Origin: Elymus sibiricus
Lineage: Eukaryota > Streptophyta > Magnoliopsida > Poales > Poaceae
DNA length: 64,000 bases
Reading direction: 5' to 3'
Assembly: GCA_039707655.1 (NCBI GenBank)
Contig: CM077665.1
Coordinates: forward strand, 290,164,205-290,228,204
How positions within the stretch are numbered: the stretch's first letter is position 1; each line of letters opens with the position of its first letter. The position numbers and the translations under genes were made by a program. Below the pieces are notes generated by a model that worked only from the letters and a program-made list of their open reading frames with translations, had not been told where the DNA came from and did not search any database. Below are positions 45,289 to 56,697 of this stretch, in pieces.

Positions 45289-46800
45289 TGTAGGACCGAA
45301 AGTATGTCTAGAGGGGGGTGATTAGACTACTTGACCAAATAAAATTTCTACCTTTTCCCAATTTTTGAGTTGGCAGCTTTTAGCATTCATGGAAAGTCAA
45401 GTACACCCTACACATGCATGTCTAAGAGTATAGCAGCAGAAAGTAACAACAAGCATGAGTAGAAAGGAAGGGTAGGAGGATCAAACGCAATTGTAGACAC
45501 GATGATTTTTCCCGTGGTTCCGATAGGTGGTGCTATCATACGTCCACGTTTATGGAGTCTTCAAGCCATGGAGGGTAACGGTCGCGAGATTCCACGGAGG
45601 GCTCCACCCATAAGGGTCCACGAAGTAGCAACCTTGACTATTCCATAACGGCTTCCGTCCACGAAGGACTAGCCTCACTATGGGTAGATCTTCACGAAGT
45701 AGGCGATCTCCTTGCCCTTACAAACTTCTTGGTTCAACTCCACAACACGATGTAGGAGGCTCCCAAGCGACACCTAACCAATCTAGGAGGCACCACCCTC
45801 CAAAAGGTAATAGGCTCGGCAATGACGATGAACTCCTTGCTCTTGTGCTTCAAGATGATAGACTCCTCAACCCACAATCACTCTCTCACAGATTTGGCTT
45901 GGTGGAAGAGATGGGATTGGTGGAAAGCAACTTGGGGAGGCTAGAGATCAAGATTCATATGGTTGGAATGGAATGGCATGATCTCAACACATGAGTAGGT
46001 GGCTCTCTCTCAGAAAATATGATGGGGCAAGTATGGAATAGTTCTGAGTGCTTCTCTTTCGAGTGGGTGGTGGTGAAGGGGTATATATAGGCATCCCCAA
46101 AAATCCAACCGTTACACACAAAATGACCAACTCGGTGACACCGATGTGTTAATCTCGATGGTACCGAAGTGATCAAAAGGCAGTAACTTTTGAATCTCGG
46201 TGAGACCGATATATGAAACTCGGTTGCACCGATAAGGTGACCAACGGTCAGATTGCCCATTCTCGGTGACGCCGATTCAACAAATTCGGTGGTACTGATT
46301 TTGTGAAACTGCGTAACAGAAAGTTGGCAACCCAAACTCGGTGGCACCGAAGCAGAATCGGTTGCACCGAAAGGCTAGGGTTTTGTTAGGTCTGTCTGAG
46401 TATGGGAATCGGTGGCACCAAGTGGAAGTGTTGGTTGCACCGATTTTGGATATTTGACTTTGGACAGACTTTTGTGGAAGAGCTTGCGGGTGTTTTTGGT
46501 GACTATCACTTGTGCACGTATTTGCATTTTGTTCACCAACACTACCTTACCCCCTTTAAATAGTATTGGCTTTCCTATGGACTCAAAGTGATTTCTCACA
46601 AAGTAAAATGTAGAGTCCTCTTACGTGAAGCTTTGCCAATCCATTTCCTTGCATTTTGGGGTATTTCCACAATCTCCACAATCCTTTTGCCAATCCTATC
46701 ATTGAACTTTTCCTGAAATATACATAGTGGAAACATTAGTTCAATGACTTATATGTTGTTATTAATTACCAAAACCACCAAGGGAGCAAATGTGCTTTCA
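45289..46800 (-). repeat. Copia LTR shared by copia-1 and copia-2 (LTR-Y)
   Basis: 1512 bp; on the minus strand TGAAAGCACA...GTCCTACA. On its left it is followed by a PBS and gag (5' LTR of copia-1). On its right it is preceded by a polypurine tract (46801-46813) and the ORF3 end of copia-2 (3' LTR of copia-2). Palindromes of TCGGT...ACCGA type fill 46133-46450. Confidence 0.85.
46081..46089 (-). promoter_or_regulatory. TATA box of LTR-Y
   Basis: TATATATAC on the minus strand, between GGGGATGCC and CCCTTCACC; the same arrangement occurs in LTR-X at 31704-31711. Confidence 0.6.
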
Positions 46801-47198
46801 ATCTCCCCCTTTTTGGTAATTGATGACAACATATAGATCAAAGCTTCGACAATGATATAATCAATGAATATAATCGTCGCTTTGAGAAGTATGTGATAAG
46901 CAAGAGCTCCCCCTAAATTTGTGCATTATTTTAAATTTGCGTTTGAATGCAAATGCACAATCGATTAGGTACATGGGGCACTTCTTCCATGTCACATACA
47001 TCTTGGTGGTGTGCGAGAATAATAAGAGTTAATATCATAGCATAACATAATCAAGCAAAGGTGAATGATCATCTCATAAGTAGCATAATGATAGGAAATA
47101 GTAGCAACACACATTAAGCGTATGATCAAACACCAACAAACGTTTAACACAAGCAACCTAAAGATCAAATGTTTTGAAAAAGCGATAAAAAACAAACT

Positions 47199-47203
47199 CT
47201 CTC
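47199..47203. repeat. Target site duplication of gypsy B (CTCTC; partner at 60595-60599)
   Basis: CTCTC precedes the left LTR and follows the right LTR; joining the flanks gives continuous Copia sequence matching copia-1 near 32890. Confidence 0.92.
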
Positions 47204-48104
47204 TGTCGTCATTTTCTCACGACAGATGCCATGGGGTGGCTTATCGAGAGTGGCTGGGGCCGAAGGACGCCGACGGGCTCCGGGAGCGGGATTGGGCACA
47301 AGCGATGAGGGACACTAGATGTACCCAACTTCAGGGCCCTCCGTGGGAGGTAATACCCCTAGTCCTGCCGGTTTGGTCGATTAGCAACGGGGGGCTACAA
47401 TTGTGCTCCTCGAGCTGTATGTGCGAAGGAGGAAGAAGGGGCTGGTTTGCCCTCTCTGCCTCTCTACGTGTGTGCGGGTGTGTGTGTGTGTGTGATGGGA
47501 GCCTCCCTCTGCAGGGGGGAGCTCCGGGGGGTTTTATAGGCCAACCCCCCGGTATACAATTCGAGTAGAAGGCTCTCTGGGACCCCAGCTGGCAGCCTTT
47601 CCAGCCGGTCGTGGGTCCCCCGGCTGAGGGGTCTCGTCGCTGGTAGGGCCCGTCTCGTCGCGGCACGGGCCGTCCTTCGGGGCATCGTCTTGCGGCAGCC
47701 GGGCGTGGTCAGCGGTACGGCCGGCCGCGCTGTAGCCACGCCGGGGCAGGTAATGGAGTGGTTCAGGGCAGGCCGTCACTGTGCCGTTCGTCAGGTCGCA
47801 GTAGGCCAGAGTCAGAGGCATTGTCGCCTCAATGTGGCCATACGGGCGCTGACCCCCGACGCGACAGGGGCCTCTGTAGCCATGCGTGACCTGACAGCAG
47901 CGCCTGCACCACCGCCGACTAGGGGGCTAGGCGTCTCCGCCCCTAGCCGACTGGTTGGAGTAGCTGATTGCACGGTTCCCAGCCGGGAAATTGGTGGAGC
48001 CGGCCGTGCGGAGCCGGACCGCGGGGGGAGGCGGCTCGCCCCACGGTTGTTTTGAAAAGTTGGAAGCAGTCGGCTGAGGCTACGCCGGGGTTATCCCCCC
48101 GTCA
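47204..48104 (-). repeat. 3' LTR of gypsy B
   Basis: 901 bp, TGTCGTC...CCGTCA on the plus strand. Minus-strand TATA (CTATAAAAC) near 47531-47540. A GT run lies at 47478-47494. Outside it, minus strand GGGGACTAC (48105-48113) is the polypurine edge. Confidence 0.92.
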
Positions 48105-48714
48105 GTAGTCCCCGAAGCAGGGGAGGCCCACCGGCGAACGGAGGCGGACCTCGCCGGCGTGAGTCTTGTCTTGTGTTACGCACGGTCCATGCCTCAGAGG
48201 TGGTGGGAGCGCGGCGGCCGGCTCCGTAGCCGGCCGACGCTTCGCGGGATGCCTCGAGTGCCTCGTTGGACAGAGGAGGTGCACCACGTGGGGGGCGCAG
48301 CGGGCCGCGATCTGACAGGCCACGCGGTGGGCAAGACCGGGCCGTGGGGCGGGTCCCGCTTCGGCCGCGGCCTCGGCCCGTGCGCGCGGATCCTCTGCGG
48401 CCCGAGCCGTCGGTTGGCGTTCCCGGGGCACATTAATTCCTCCCGCGCGCGGCGAGCGAAGTGGGGGTCGTGCGCGACGGATCTGCTCCCCACTACCCCC
48501 GCGCGGGGGTTTAAATGAAGGGGGGAGAGGGGCGGAACGGCGCATTCGCTCCCTCTCCCCCAGCACCTTGCCGTCGTCGCTCCTCACCTCCCCGCTCAGA
48601 GAGAGCGAGAGAGAAGCCGCGCGAGTCGTTGCGCCGCCGCTCGCCGCCGCAGGAAACCATGCCGAGGCCGGACGTTCGCGCTCCACCGCCGCGTCTACGA
48701 GACCCCCGAGGGTG
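48105..48714 (+). promoter_or_regulatory. Upstream region and leader of gypsy B antisense gene
   Basis: GC-rich, with a TTTAAAT element at about 48510-48517 and a GA-rich leader (48596-48615) before the ATG at 48715. No other frame is credible. Confidence 0.4.
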
Positions 48715-51700
48715 ATGGCGAGCAAGGGAGCGTGGGACGACAGCGCGTCGATGAGTACTTCATCGAGCACCTCCGCCACCGCCGCAAGCTGCCGTCGGAG
48801 AACGCGCCGACCCCGAGAGAGGGCGAGGTGGTGGTCTTCGCCGAGCACTTCCTCCGCGGGCTCGGCCTGCCGGCGAGCACGTTCTTCCGGCGATTCCTCA
48901 CGTACTTCGGGTTGCAGCCGCACCACTTGGCCGCCAACGCCGTCCTGTAGCTAGCGGCATTCGTCTCCCTCTGCGAGGGATTCCTTGGGGTGGAGCCGCG
49001 CCTGGATCTCTGGTGCCGGCTCTTCTACCTCAAGCGCCAGACGGTCAAGGACCCGACGACCGGCCAGAAGGTCATGACCGCCTGCGGAGCCGCCCTGATC
49101 CACTTCCGAGCCGGAGCCGGGTTCCCGCAACTCCCCTTGCAGGACTCGGTGAAGAACTGGCAGAAAGGGTTCTTCTACGTGAAGAAAGTGAAGCCGGAGG
49201 CGGACTACATCAACCTCCCCACCTTCGTCAACCAGCCGCCAGTGGCAATGCTGAACTGGTGGATGCCACCGGCCGTCGTGCCTGAGACGGCATACCGGCT
49301 CTGCGAGCGGCTGGTGGTGATGAGCCGGACGGAGGGGCTGGTGGCCGCGGACCTCCTGGCCACGATGGTGGCGCGCCGGGTGCAGCCTCTGCAGTGCCGA
49401 CCGCACCTCATCTGTCAGATGGGAGGGCGGCGCGACCCTTGCCGGCTCTCGACAAAGGAGCTGAAGGCAGTGCAGGTGGCGAGGAGGGTGAACGCCATTT
49501 CAGCCGCCAAGATGAACGAGGGCGGATGGCAATGGAGAAAGGCCCCGTACAGCCGGGACCGTCCGGCTCCGCGGGTACGTGGCGTGTCGTCCTCCCCCCC
49601 TTTTCCTTGTTGAGAACGGCCTCCCCCCACGGTATGATGACGGGTGGCCTCTCGTGTACGCAGGTTTTCCCGCTGTTGCAGAACCATGCCCCGCCGGCTG
49701 CTGACGTAGAGGAGTCGGACGAGGAGGAAGTCGAGGACGCCGACGACGTGGAGCCGGACGTAGCGGAGCCGGCCGGTGCACCCGGTGGTGATGGGACGGA
49801 GATGGAGGCGGCCGACCCGGCTGGTGAGTTCCCTCCCCACACACCTTTGCGGGATTGGACCGACGACGACGCTGAGCCGGAAAGGGTGCACGATGCAGTG
49901 GCTTCAGAGGACTCCGAAGCTTCGGGGGATGACACCACGGCGCCAAGGAAGCGCGTCTGTCGCGCCAACCGCGCGCCCAGCCGGGACGACGCGGTCGTTG
50001 CCGGCAGGGGGAAGCAGCCGGCCAGCCCAAAGCCGACTCCCAAGCGGGCGGCCACCGGCTAGCCGGGAGGTGGCCGCGGACGAGGCGGGAAGAAACCGCG
50101 TGCGGCCCGGTCGGGCCCCGCCAGGCGGGCGGTCCATGTCACGATCAGGTAAGTCCGCGTTGATTACTCGCCTATTCCTTGGCGGCCTCCCTTCCTTATC
50201 ATGCTTATTCAGGGAGCCGCGCACCCTTGGGAGGACCGCGGCCGCCGAGCCGGCGGGGACAGCGCCGCCGCCTACCGCCGAGGATAGGGAGCGTGCGGCG
50301 TGGCGGGACCTCGAGGCGGCCGAGCTGGAGCTACGCGAAGAGGAATGCCGCTCGTGGGAGGAGGCGGGGCGGAAGCGACCGCCGGGGCAGGCCAGCACGG
50401 AGCCGGCCGGCCCGTCGTGGGAGCCTTTTCCCCCTAGCCGGGAGAGGAGATCCAAGGACAGGCACGACCCCGGGCGGCGAGCGGAGGCGAACGCGACCTC
50501 GGATGCGGCAGACGCCGCCGAAAGGGCGGGGCCGGGTGATAACACGGCCCCGTCGGGAGTGGAGGACACACCGCCGGAGGCGGAGGGGCCCCCAGAAGTC
50601 ATCGTCCTGGACGTTGAGGTTCCGTCCTCGGAGGCCCCGGCTCCGGAGGCGAGCCGGTCCGGCGCGGCAACAGGCGGAGCGCCGGTCGGCGAGATGGCGG
50701 CGCCCAGAGGGGCGGATGCCCCGGGCTCGTCAACAGGGGCAGCCGGAACCGTGGCGCCGGAAAGCGGAGGCCACCTGGCGATCACGGTGAAGGGCGCGTC
50801 CGAGCCCGCCGACGGGGGTCGGCCGCAGGAAACCTGGGCCACGGCTGGAGGCGGGGCTATCAACGATGCGCCAAGCGCCCTTGGGGCTGCGGTGGTGGCC
50901 GTCGTCGAGGAGTTTGCCGCCTGCCGTGCCCAGGTGGCGCAAGACGCCCGGGCCGCCAGCGACCGACTGGTCCACCTCGAGCAGTCCGTTGCGGTAAGGA
51001 CCCGAAGCCTCATACTTCGTTTTGGTTTTTTCCAGTGGGGGCGCGCCAGCGCACCCACTGGGTGTAGCCCCCGAGACTCGGGCCGGCTCGGGATGTAGGC
51101 GGGTCGAGTCTAAGGGCATCTTTGCTTGTGTTCTTTGTAGGCCGCGCATGACCGCCGGGTAGCCGCGTACAACATGCTACTAGGCTTGTACCGTGGGGCC
51201 GAAAATCGGCTTGCCGTCATGTCTGTGGATCTGCAAGGTATGTGCTTTCGCGAATTTCTGGTGGGGGCGCGCAAGCGCACCCACTGGGTGTAGCCCACGG
51301 GATTCAGGCTGGTTGCCCTGGAGGCCGGCTGAATCCCTTTCATTGTTTGCTTTCTGACAGCGGCGATCTCGTCTCGAGCAGCCACCCATGCCGAGACGGT
51401 CAGCCTCCGACGCCAGGTGGTGCGGCTTGATCACGGAGCGCGACCGGCTCCGCCAGGAGGCGGATCAGGCGAAGGCGGAGAAGGATGGGCGCGAGGCGGC
51501 TCATCGCCGGGAGTTGGAGGAGTGGGAGGCGGCTTTCCAACGGCGGTTGGGGGAGCGGGATGCGGCCCATCGCAAGGAGCTGGAGGCAAAGGATGCCTCG
51601 CTGGTGAAGGCAGCCAGGGTGGAGGAGGCGGCCCACGTCGAGTACGAGCGCCGGCTCCAGGAGTGGTCAGCCAAGGCTGCCAAGGAGCAGGAGGAGGCGC

Positions 51701-52517
51701 TGGAAGGGGACCGGGTCCTGGCCGGTTGGTTTCTCTTATGTCTTTGTGCGTTGGCTTGGGGCGCTGTTTTCTTCGTCTTACATCATGCGTTCCTTTCTCC
51801 CCTAGCGGCCTTCCCGGGCACACAGGCGGTAGCAGAGGCGGCCGTGGAGGCCCAGCGCGAGGAGCAACGGGCGCTTGGAGTTCAAGTTGGGGAGCTTGCG
51901 CCCTGGACCGTGGAAGAGGTGGGGATCGACGGCAGGGCGCGTCTGGACGAGGTGGTCCGGGCCCTGAAGCGGCTCCAGGCCGCCGGCTTGGGGCTGGTCC
52001 GCACCCTCTGGCCGGACGCGGTGGAGCCGGCATCCATGAGTTGGCTGTCTAGGTGGCTGGAGGCCGGGACCGCGCGGGTGAATGCCTGGAGGTCTTCTGC
52101 GGCCCGCGCCGGGGCGGCCATGGCGCTTTGGGTTGTGAGGTCCTGGTACCCCGAGCTGGATTTTGGGCTGCTCGCAGCCCAGCGCGCCGGCACGGATGCA
52201 GAGCTAGAGGCGGTCGCTGACGTGCTCGCCGCGCGGGCGAGTGACCTCGCGTCCTTTGCCCGTTGGGATGAATATATCCCGGAGCGGACGGCAGACGGCG
52301 AGGCGATCCCGGAAGACTGGCTCGGGCTCGCCATCGACGACCCGAAGGGGAGCGCCGGGGAGACGCCGAGTCCAGCACCGATGACTACGCCGACTCCGAG
52401 CTGGCTCGCGTCCTGGACCTGGAGGGTGGCGCAGAGCCCGCCGTGGCCAAGGACGGAGGAGAGGACGGCGCTGCCGCAAAGGATGCCGAAGGGGGAGACG
52501 GCGCTGCCGCTATTTAG
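48715..52517 (+). pseudogene. Antisense six-exon PF04195-like gene of gypsy B
   Basis: Exons: 48715-49574, 49664-50148, 50213-50993, 51141-51237, 51361-51724, 51806-52517. Exons 2 and 4 have exactly the same lengths as in gypsy A (485 and 97 bp). The PF04195-like domain is in exon 1 (FAEHFLRGLGLPASTFF, EPRLDLWCRLF), with acidic linkers, an Ala/Glu/Arg coiled coil in exon 5 and the WYPELD block in exon 6. Lesions differ from gypsy A: a one-base loss near 48738, stops at 48948-48950 and 50060-50062, an indel near 51430 and an about 11-base loss near 52365. The donor of intron 5 is GTTGGT rather than GTAAGT. The stop is TAG at 52515-52517. Exon 1 is about 33 bp shorter than in A near the N-terminus. 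Function unknown. Confidence 0.72.
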
Positions 52518-53181
52518 GACCTCTCTTTCCTGCATTTCTAGTAGACTAGAGTTCCACCCACTAGGGGTGTTAATGTAATGAACTTGTGGCCGTGTGCCGT
52601 TTTGTATATATAAATTCGTGCTTTCGTCTGCAAAAGTGTTTTTATGCGTGCCGACTCGACCTTAGCCCTTTTTGCCCTTTTTCGCTCCGTCTACCCACAA
52701 CCTTGTCCCTTTTGGCATCGGCCCCGCCAGCCAGACAGCCGGGAGCCGGTCTGTAGCTGTGACGGGACGTCCACCTCTGGGGAGCCGGTCGTGAGTTTGG
52801 GAGCCGCGAGGGTGTTTTGGCTAAGATAAATGGCAGAGGCTGAAAAAAGGGTTCGGCTAGCCCTAGCTGGCGACTTCCTGCGACCGCTTTCATGTGTGCC
52901 AAGTTTGCCATCCCGAGAACCCGCTAGCCGGACAGCCGGGAGCCGGTCTGCAGCTGGGTGGGGTGGTAGGGTGTTCCTTAGTCCACATTACATGACCGGT
53001 TTCGGAGAGCGACATTAAGGCTAGCCGGCGAGCCCCCGAGACCGGGGAACCGGGTCCGGGAACCGGTGAATGAGGCGAACAGCTTTGGGAGGAAACGAAA
53101 AGAGGCGTTCCCCAAGAGCCGGCTTGGGGCACCCGTTGCATTCATAATCCCAAAAGGGGAGCTACATACATACACTGGTCC
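52518..53181. other. Spacer between antisense gene and pol of gypsy B
   Basis: Counterpart of 38340-38998; AATGTAATGAACTT near 52570 and two copies of the AGCCGGGAGCCGGTCTGTAG unit (about 52736 and 52935). The 3' ends of the two opposing genes converge here. Confidence 0.55.
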
Positions 53182-54480
53182 TTAGCAGTAAAACGGTCGG
53201 AGGAGCGCCGCGTTCCACGGGCGCTCCGTCTCCTCGCCGGAGGCTTCTCTCTTGCGCATATGCGGCTTCTGCGCGTCTATTAGGTAGTACGCATTGTTGT
53301 GCAGCACCTTGCTGATGATGAACGGGCCCTCCCATGGGGAGGACAGCTTGTGCTGGCCGGCAGTACGTTGGATTTGCCTGAGCACCAGGTACCCCTCGCG
53401 GAAGGAGAGGGGCCGGATGCGCTTGCTGTGGTAGTGCCGGAGCTTCTGCTGATAGATAGCCGTCCGGCTCAGTGCTAGCTCGCGGGCCTCCTCGAGAAGG
53501 TCGACGCCATCTTCCCTTGCCTCCTTTGCGTCCATCTCCGTGTACAGGGTGACTCGAGGCGAGTCGAACTCGATGTCCGTGGGGATGACCGCCTCGGACC
53601 CGTATGCGAGGAAGAAAGGCGTGAAGCCGGTTGATCGATTGGGTATGGTCCTCAGGCTCCACAAGACAGCCGGCAGCTCCTCGACCCAGCAGCCGGCAAA
53701 GCGGACGAGCGGTGCTACGAGCCGGGGTTTGATGCCGGCCAGGATTAAGCCGTTAGCCCTTTCGGCCTGGCCATTCGACTGCGGGTGGGCAACTGAGGCC
53801 AGGTTGAGCCGGATGCCCTGTTTGGCGCAGAAACGTGCCAGCGCGCCCTTGGCGAAGTTGGTGCAGTTGTCAGTGATGATGCTATGCGGGACGCCGTAGC
53901 GGACCGTTATGTCCTCGACGAACCGGACGGCCGTGGGGCCGTCCAGCTTCTTGATGGGCCTGCCTTCTATCCATTTGGTGAACTTGTCGACGGCTACCAG
54001 CAGGTGCGTCATGCCGCCTCGAGCGGTCTTGAATGGCCCAACCATGTTGAGCCCCCAGACGGCGAAGGGCCACGACAGCGGGATGGTCTGCAGCGCCGTA
54101 GCCGGCAGGTGGCTTTGCGCGCGGAAACGTTGACACCCTTCGCACTTGTTGACGAGCCGTGTCGCCTCCTCAAGCGCAGTCGGCCAGGTAAAGCCGTGGC
54201 GGAACGCCTTGGCCACCAGGGTCCTCGAGGCGGCATGGTGCCCGCACTCGCCCTGATGGATGTCTTGGAGGATCTCTTGGCCTTTTTCGGGCTCGACGCA
54301 GCGTTGGTACAGGCCGGTCGTGCTGCGGTGGACTAGCTCGCGGTTGATGATGCTATAGGTGGGGGCGCGACGCTGGATTTGCCGAGCCTTGTCTTCGCCA
54401 GGGGGGAGCTCGCCGCGCAAGAGGAAAACCAGGATTGGCTGGGCCCACGACGGGGCCGACACCGAGTCCGGCTCCGGCAT
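53182..54480 (-). pseudogene. Integrase of gypsy B pol
   Basis: This is the longest unbroken stretch of integrase in the window (432 codons). HHCC segment: HQGECGHHAA and CEGCQRF. Catalytic core: Asp in LNMVGPF is replaced by Asn compared with LDMVGPF in gypsy A, so the first catalytic Asp is lost; Asp in ITDNCTNF and Glu in NGQAERANGLI are kept. The C-terminal HYHSKRIRPLSF and WEGPFIISKVL blocks and the RPWNAALLRPFYC end are intact. It ends at a TAA at 53182-53184. Upstream it is cut off from the second RNase H by a TAG at 54493-54495. Confidence 0.85.
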
Positions 54481-54492
54481 GGGTAGGAGGTT

Positions 54493-55221
54493 CTAGGCGG
54501 CCGGAGCCCCCGGGTCCGTTGGCGGAGCCCCCAGGGCCGGGTCGCCAGTCCCCGGGCATGGCTGATCGACCGCCATCAGGACGGCCGCGGGCTCAGAGCC
54601 GGCGGTCGTCGGAACGACAGCTGCGGGAGCTGATGCGACCGTCGTAGCCGGCACAGCCGGTGGAGCGAGCGACGCCGGCGGAGCGGGCGAAGCCGGTGGA
54701 GCCGTTAGGGCCGGCGAAGCCCACGGGTCCGTCGAGGAGCCGGCGGGATCCGTGGTGGGCACGAAGATGGACTCTGACTCGACGGAGGGCTTGATCGACG
54801 GCTTGCGCAGTTGCTCGAGGGAGACGCCAGCCGGGATGGCCTGGCAAGTGGAGCCGATTTTGGCCAGGGCGTCTGCCGCCTCGTTGTCCGCCCGGGGGAT
54901 GTGGTTGAACTCGCAACCCTCAAAGGAGCCGGCAAGCTGTTGGACGAGGAACCGGTAGCTGGCCATGTTGGCGTCCCTGGCGTCCCACTCGCCATAGACC
55001 TGCTGCACCACCAGGTCGGAGTCGCCGAAGCACAAGATGTGCCAGATGCTGATCTCTTTGGCGAGCCGGAGGCCTTGGACGAGCGCCTCGTACTCGGCCA
55101 CGTTGTTGGAGACGGCGAAGTGGATTTGGAGTGCATACTTGAGCTGGTCTCCTTTTGGAGACGACAGGACGATGCCGGCTCCCAAGCCGGTCCGCATCTT
55201 CGAGCCGTCGAAGTACATGCG
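54493..55221 (-). pseudogene. Archaeal-type RNase H and Pro/Ala-rich linker of gypsy B pol
   Basis: The second RNase H shows YFDGSKM, GAGIVLSSPKGD, the catalytic Glu in VAEYEALVQGL, GDSDLVVQQV and DNEAADALAKIGS. It is followed by a low-complexity Ala/Pro/Ser linker to integrase. The start is set by a TAG at 55222-55224 just before the domain. This copy keeps the Glu block that gypsy A has lost. Confidence 0.82.
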
Positions 55222-56697
55222 CTAGTGCGTGGAGTCTGGGGGAGGCGGCACGAACTGGGTCTCCGCCCAGTCGATGAGGAAGTCGGCCATGGCCTGTGAC
55301 ATGATGGCGGTGCGCGGCTCGTATCGAATCTCGTAGTCGGCGAGGGCGATCGCCCACTTGGCGATCCGGCCGGTGGCGTCCCGGCAACTCATGATTTCGC
55401 CCAGCGGCGCCGTGCTCATCACGGTGATGACGTGCTCATGGAAGTACTGCTTGATCTTCTGGGCGGCGAAGTATATGCCGTAGCACATCTTCTGGTAGTG
55501 GGGGTAGTTTTGCTTGGAGGCATAGAGGACTTCGCTGAGGTAGTAGACGGGACGCTGGACCGGCAGCGCTTTGCCCTCCTCCGGCCGCTCCACGACCAGG
55601 ACGACACTGATGACGCGGGTGGTCGCCGCGATGTACGCGAGTAGGGGCTCCTTCTCAGCCGGCGCGGCCAGAATGGGCGCGCTGGTGAGGACCCGTTTGA
55701 GGTCGCGGAAGGCCGCGTCCGCCTGGTCGGTCCACTCGAATTTGGCCGGCTTCCTGGCGGAGTCGGCGCCCGGCTCAACAAGGGCCATCTTCCTCAGGAG
55801 CCGGTAAAGGGGCACGGCTTTCTCCCTCAGCCGGCTGACGAACCGGCTGAGCGAGGCGAGGCAGCCGGTGAACTTCTGGACGTCGCGGAGACGGGTCGGC
55901 TTGGGCATATGCTCGATCGCCCTGATCTTCTCTGGGTTAGCCTCGATGCCGTGGGCGGACACGAAGAAACCCAGGAGCTGGCCGGCTGGGACACCGAAGA
56001 TGCACTTTTCCGGGTTGAGCTTGACCTTATACTCGCGCAGATTGGCGAAGGTCTCCCGGAGGTCGTCAAGGAGGCTGAAATGCTTCTTGGTTTTGACGAC
56101 GATGTCGTCAGCGTAGACATGGACATTCCTGCCGATCTGCGGCAGGAGGCACTTCTGCATGTAGCGCTGAAAGGTGACGCCTGCATTCTTCAGGCCGAAG
56201 GACATGGTGATGTAGCAGTAGGCTGCGAAGGGGGTGATGAAGGAGGTCTTGAGCCGGTCGGCTGGGTCTAGCTTGATCTGGTGGTAGCCTGAGTAGGCGT
56301 CCAGGAAGGACAGCAGATCGCAGCTGGCCGTGGAGTCGATGACTTGATCGATCCGCGGCAGGGCGAACGGGTCCTTGGGACATGCCTTGTTCAGGCTGGT
56401 CTAGTCGATACACATGCGCCAGGTCTTGTTCTTCTTCAGCACCAGGACTGGGTTGGCCAGCCAGTCCGGGTGGAATACTTCCATGATGAAGCCAGCTGCG
56501 AGCAGCCAGGCGATCTCTTCTCCAATAGTGCGCCGCTTCTCCTCGGAGAAATGGCGCAGGGGTTGCTTGACCGGATTCGCATCCGGCCGGACATGAAGTT
56601 TGTGCTCGGCGAACTTCCTCGGAACACCCGGCATGTCTTTGGGAGACCATGCAAAGATGTCCCGATTCTCACGGAGGAAGTCGACGAGCTCGCCTTC
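55222..56697 (-). pseudogene. Reverse transcriptase and Ty3-type RNase H of gypsy B pol
   Basis: RT blocks in order: MPGVPRKFAEH, LLAAGFIMEVFHP, WLANPVLVLKK, TSLNKACPKDPF, FLDAYSGYHQIKL, ITPFAAY, MSFGLKNAG and HVYADDIVV (catalytic YADD), then LNPEKCIFGVPAGQLLGFFVS and the RNase H region (EKEPLLAYIA, RPVYYLSEVL, NYPHYQKMCYGI). It converts the element RNA to DNA inside the particle. In-frame stops are at 56401-56403, inside RT, and at 55222-55224, at the end. The + strand frames opposite (for example 56344-57231) are shadows. Confidence 0.88.

Larger units (their letters stand above)
31518..46800 (-). mobile_element. Copia-1: Sirevirus-like Copia element, internally deleted and carrying gypsy A
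   Basis: On the minus strand the order is LTR (45289-46800), PBS complementary to initiator tRNA-Met, gag (truncated), gypsy A remnant, the tail of ORF3, polypurine tract (32486-32499) and the other LTR (31518-32485, cut on its left by the outer Gypsy element). All of pol is missing. Sirevirus affinity is inferred from the gag type, the extra ORF downstream of where pol would be, several G-rich polypurine tracts before the 3' LTR (around 32486, 32590 and 32920) and palindrome-rich LTRs. The two LTRs are visibly diverged, so the insertion is old or the ends come from different copies. Confidence 0.75.
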
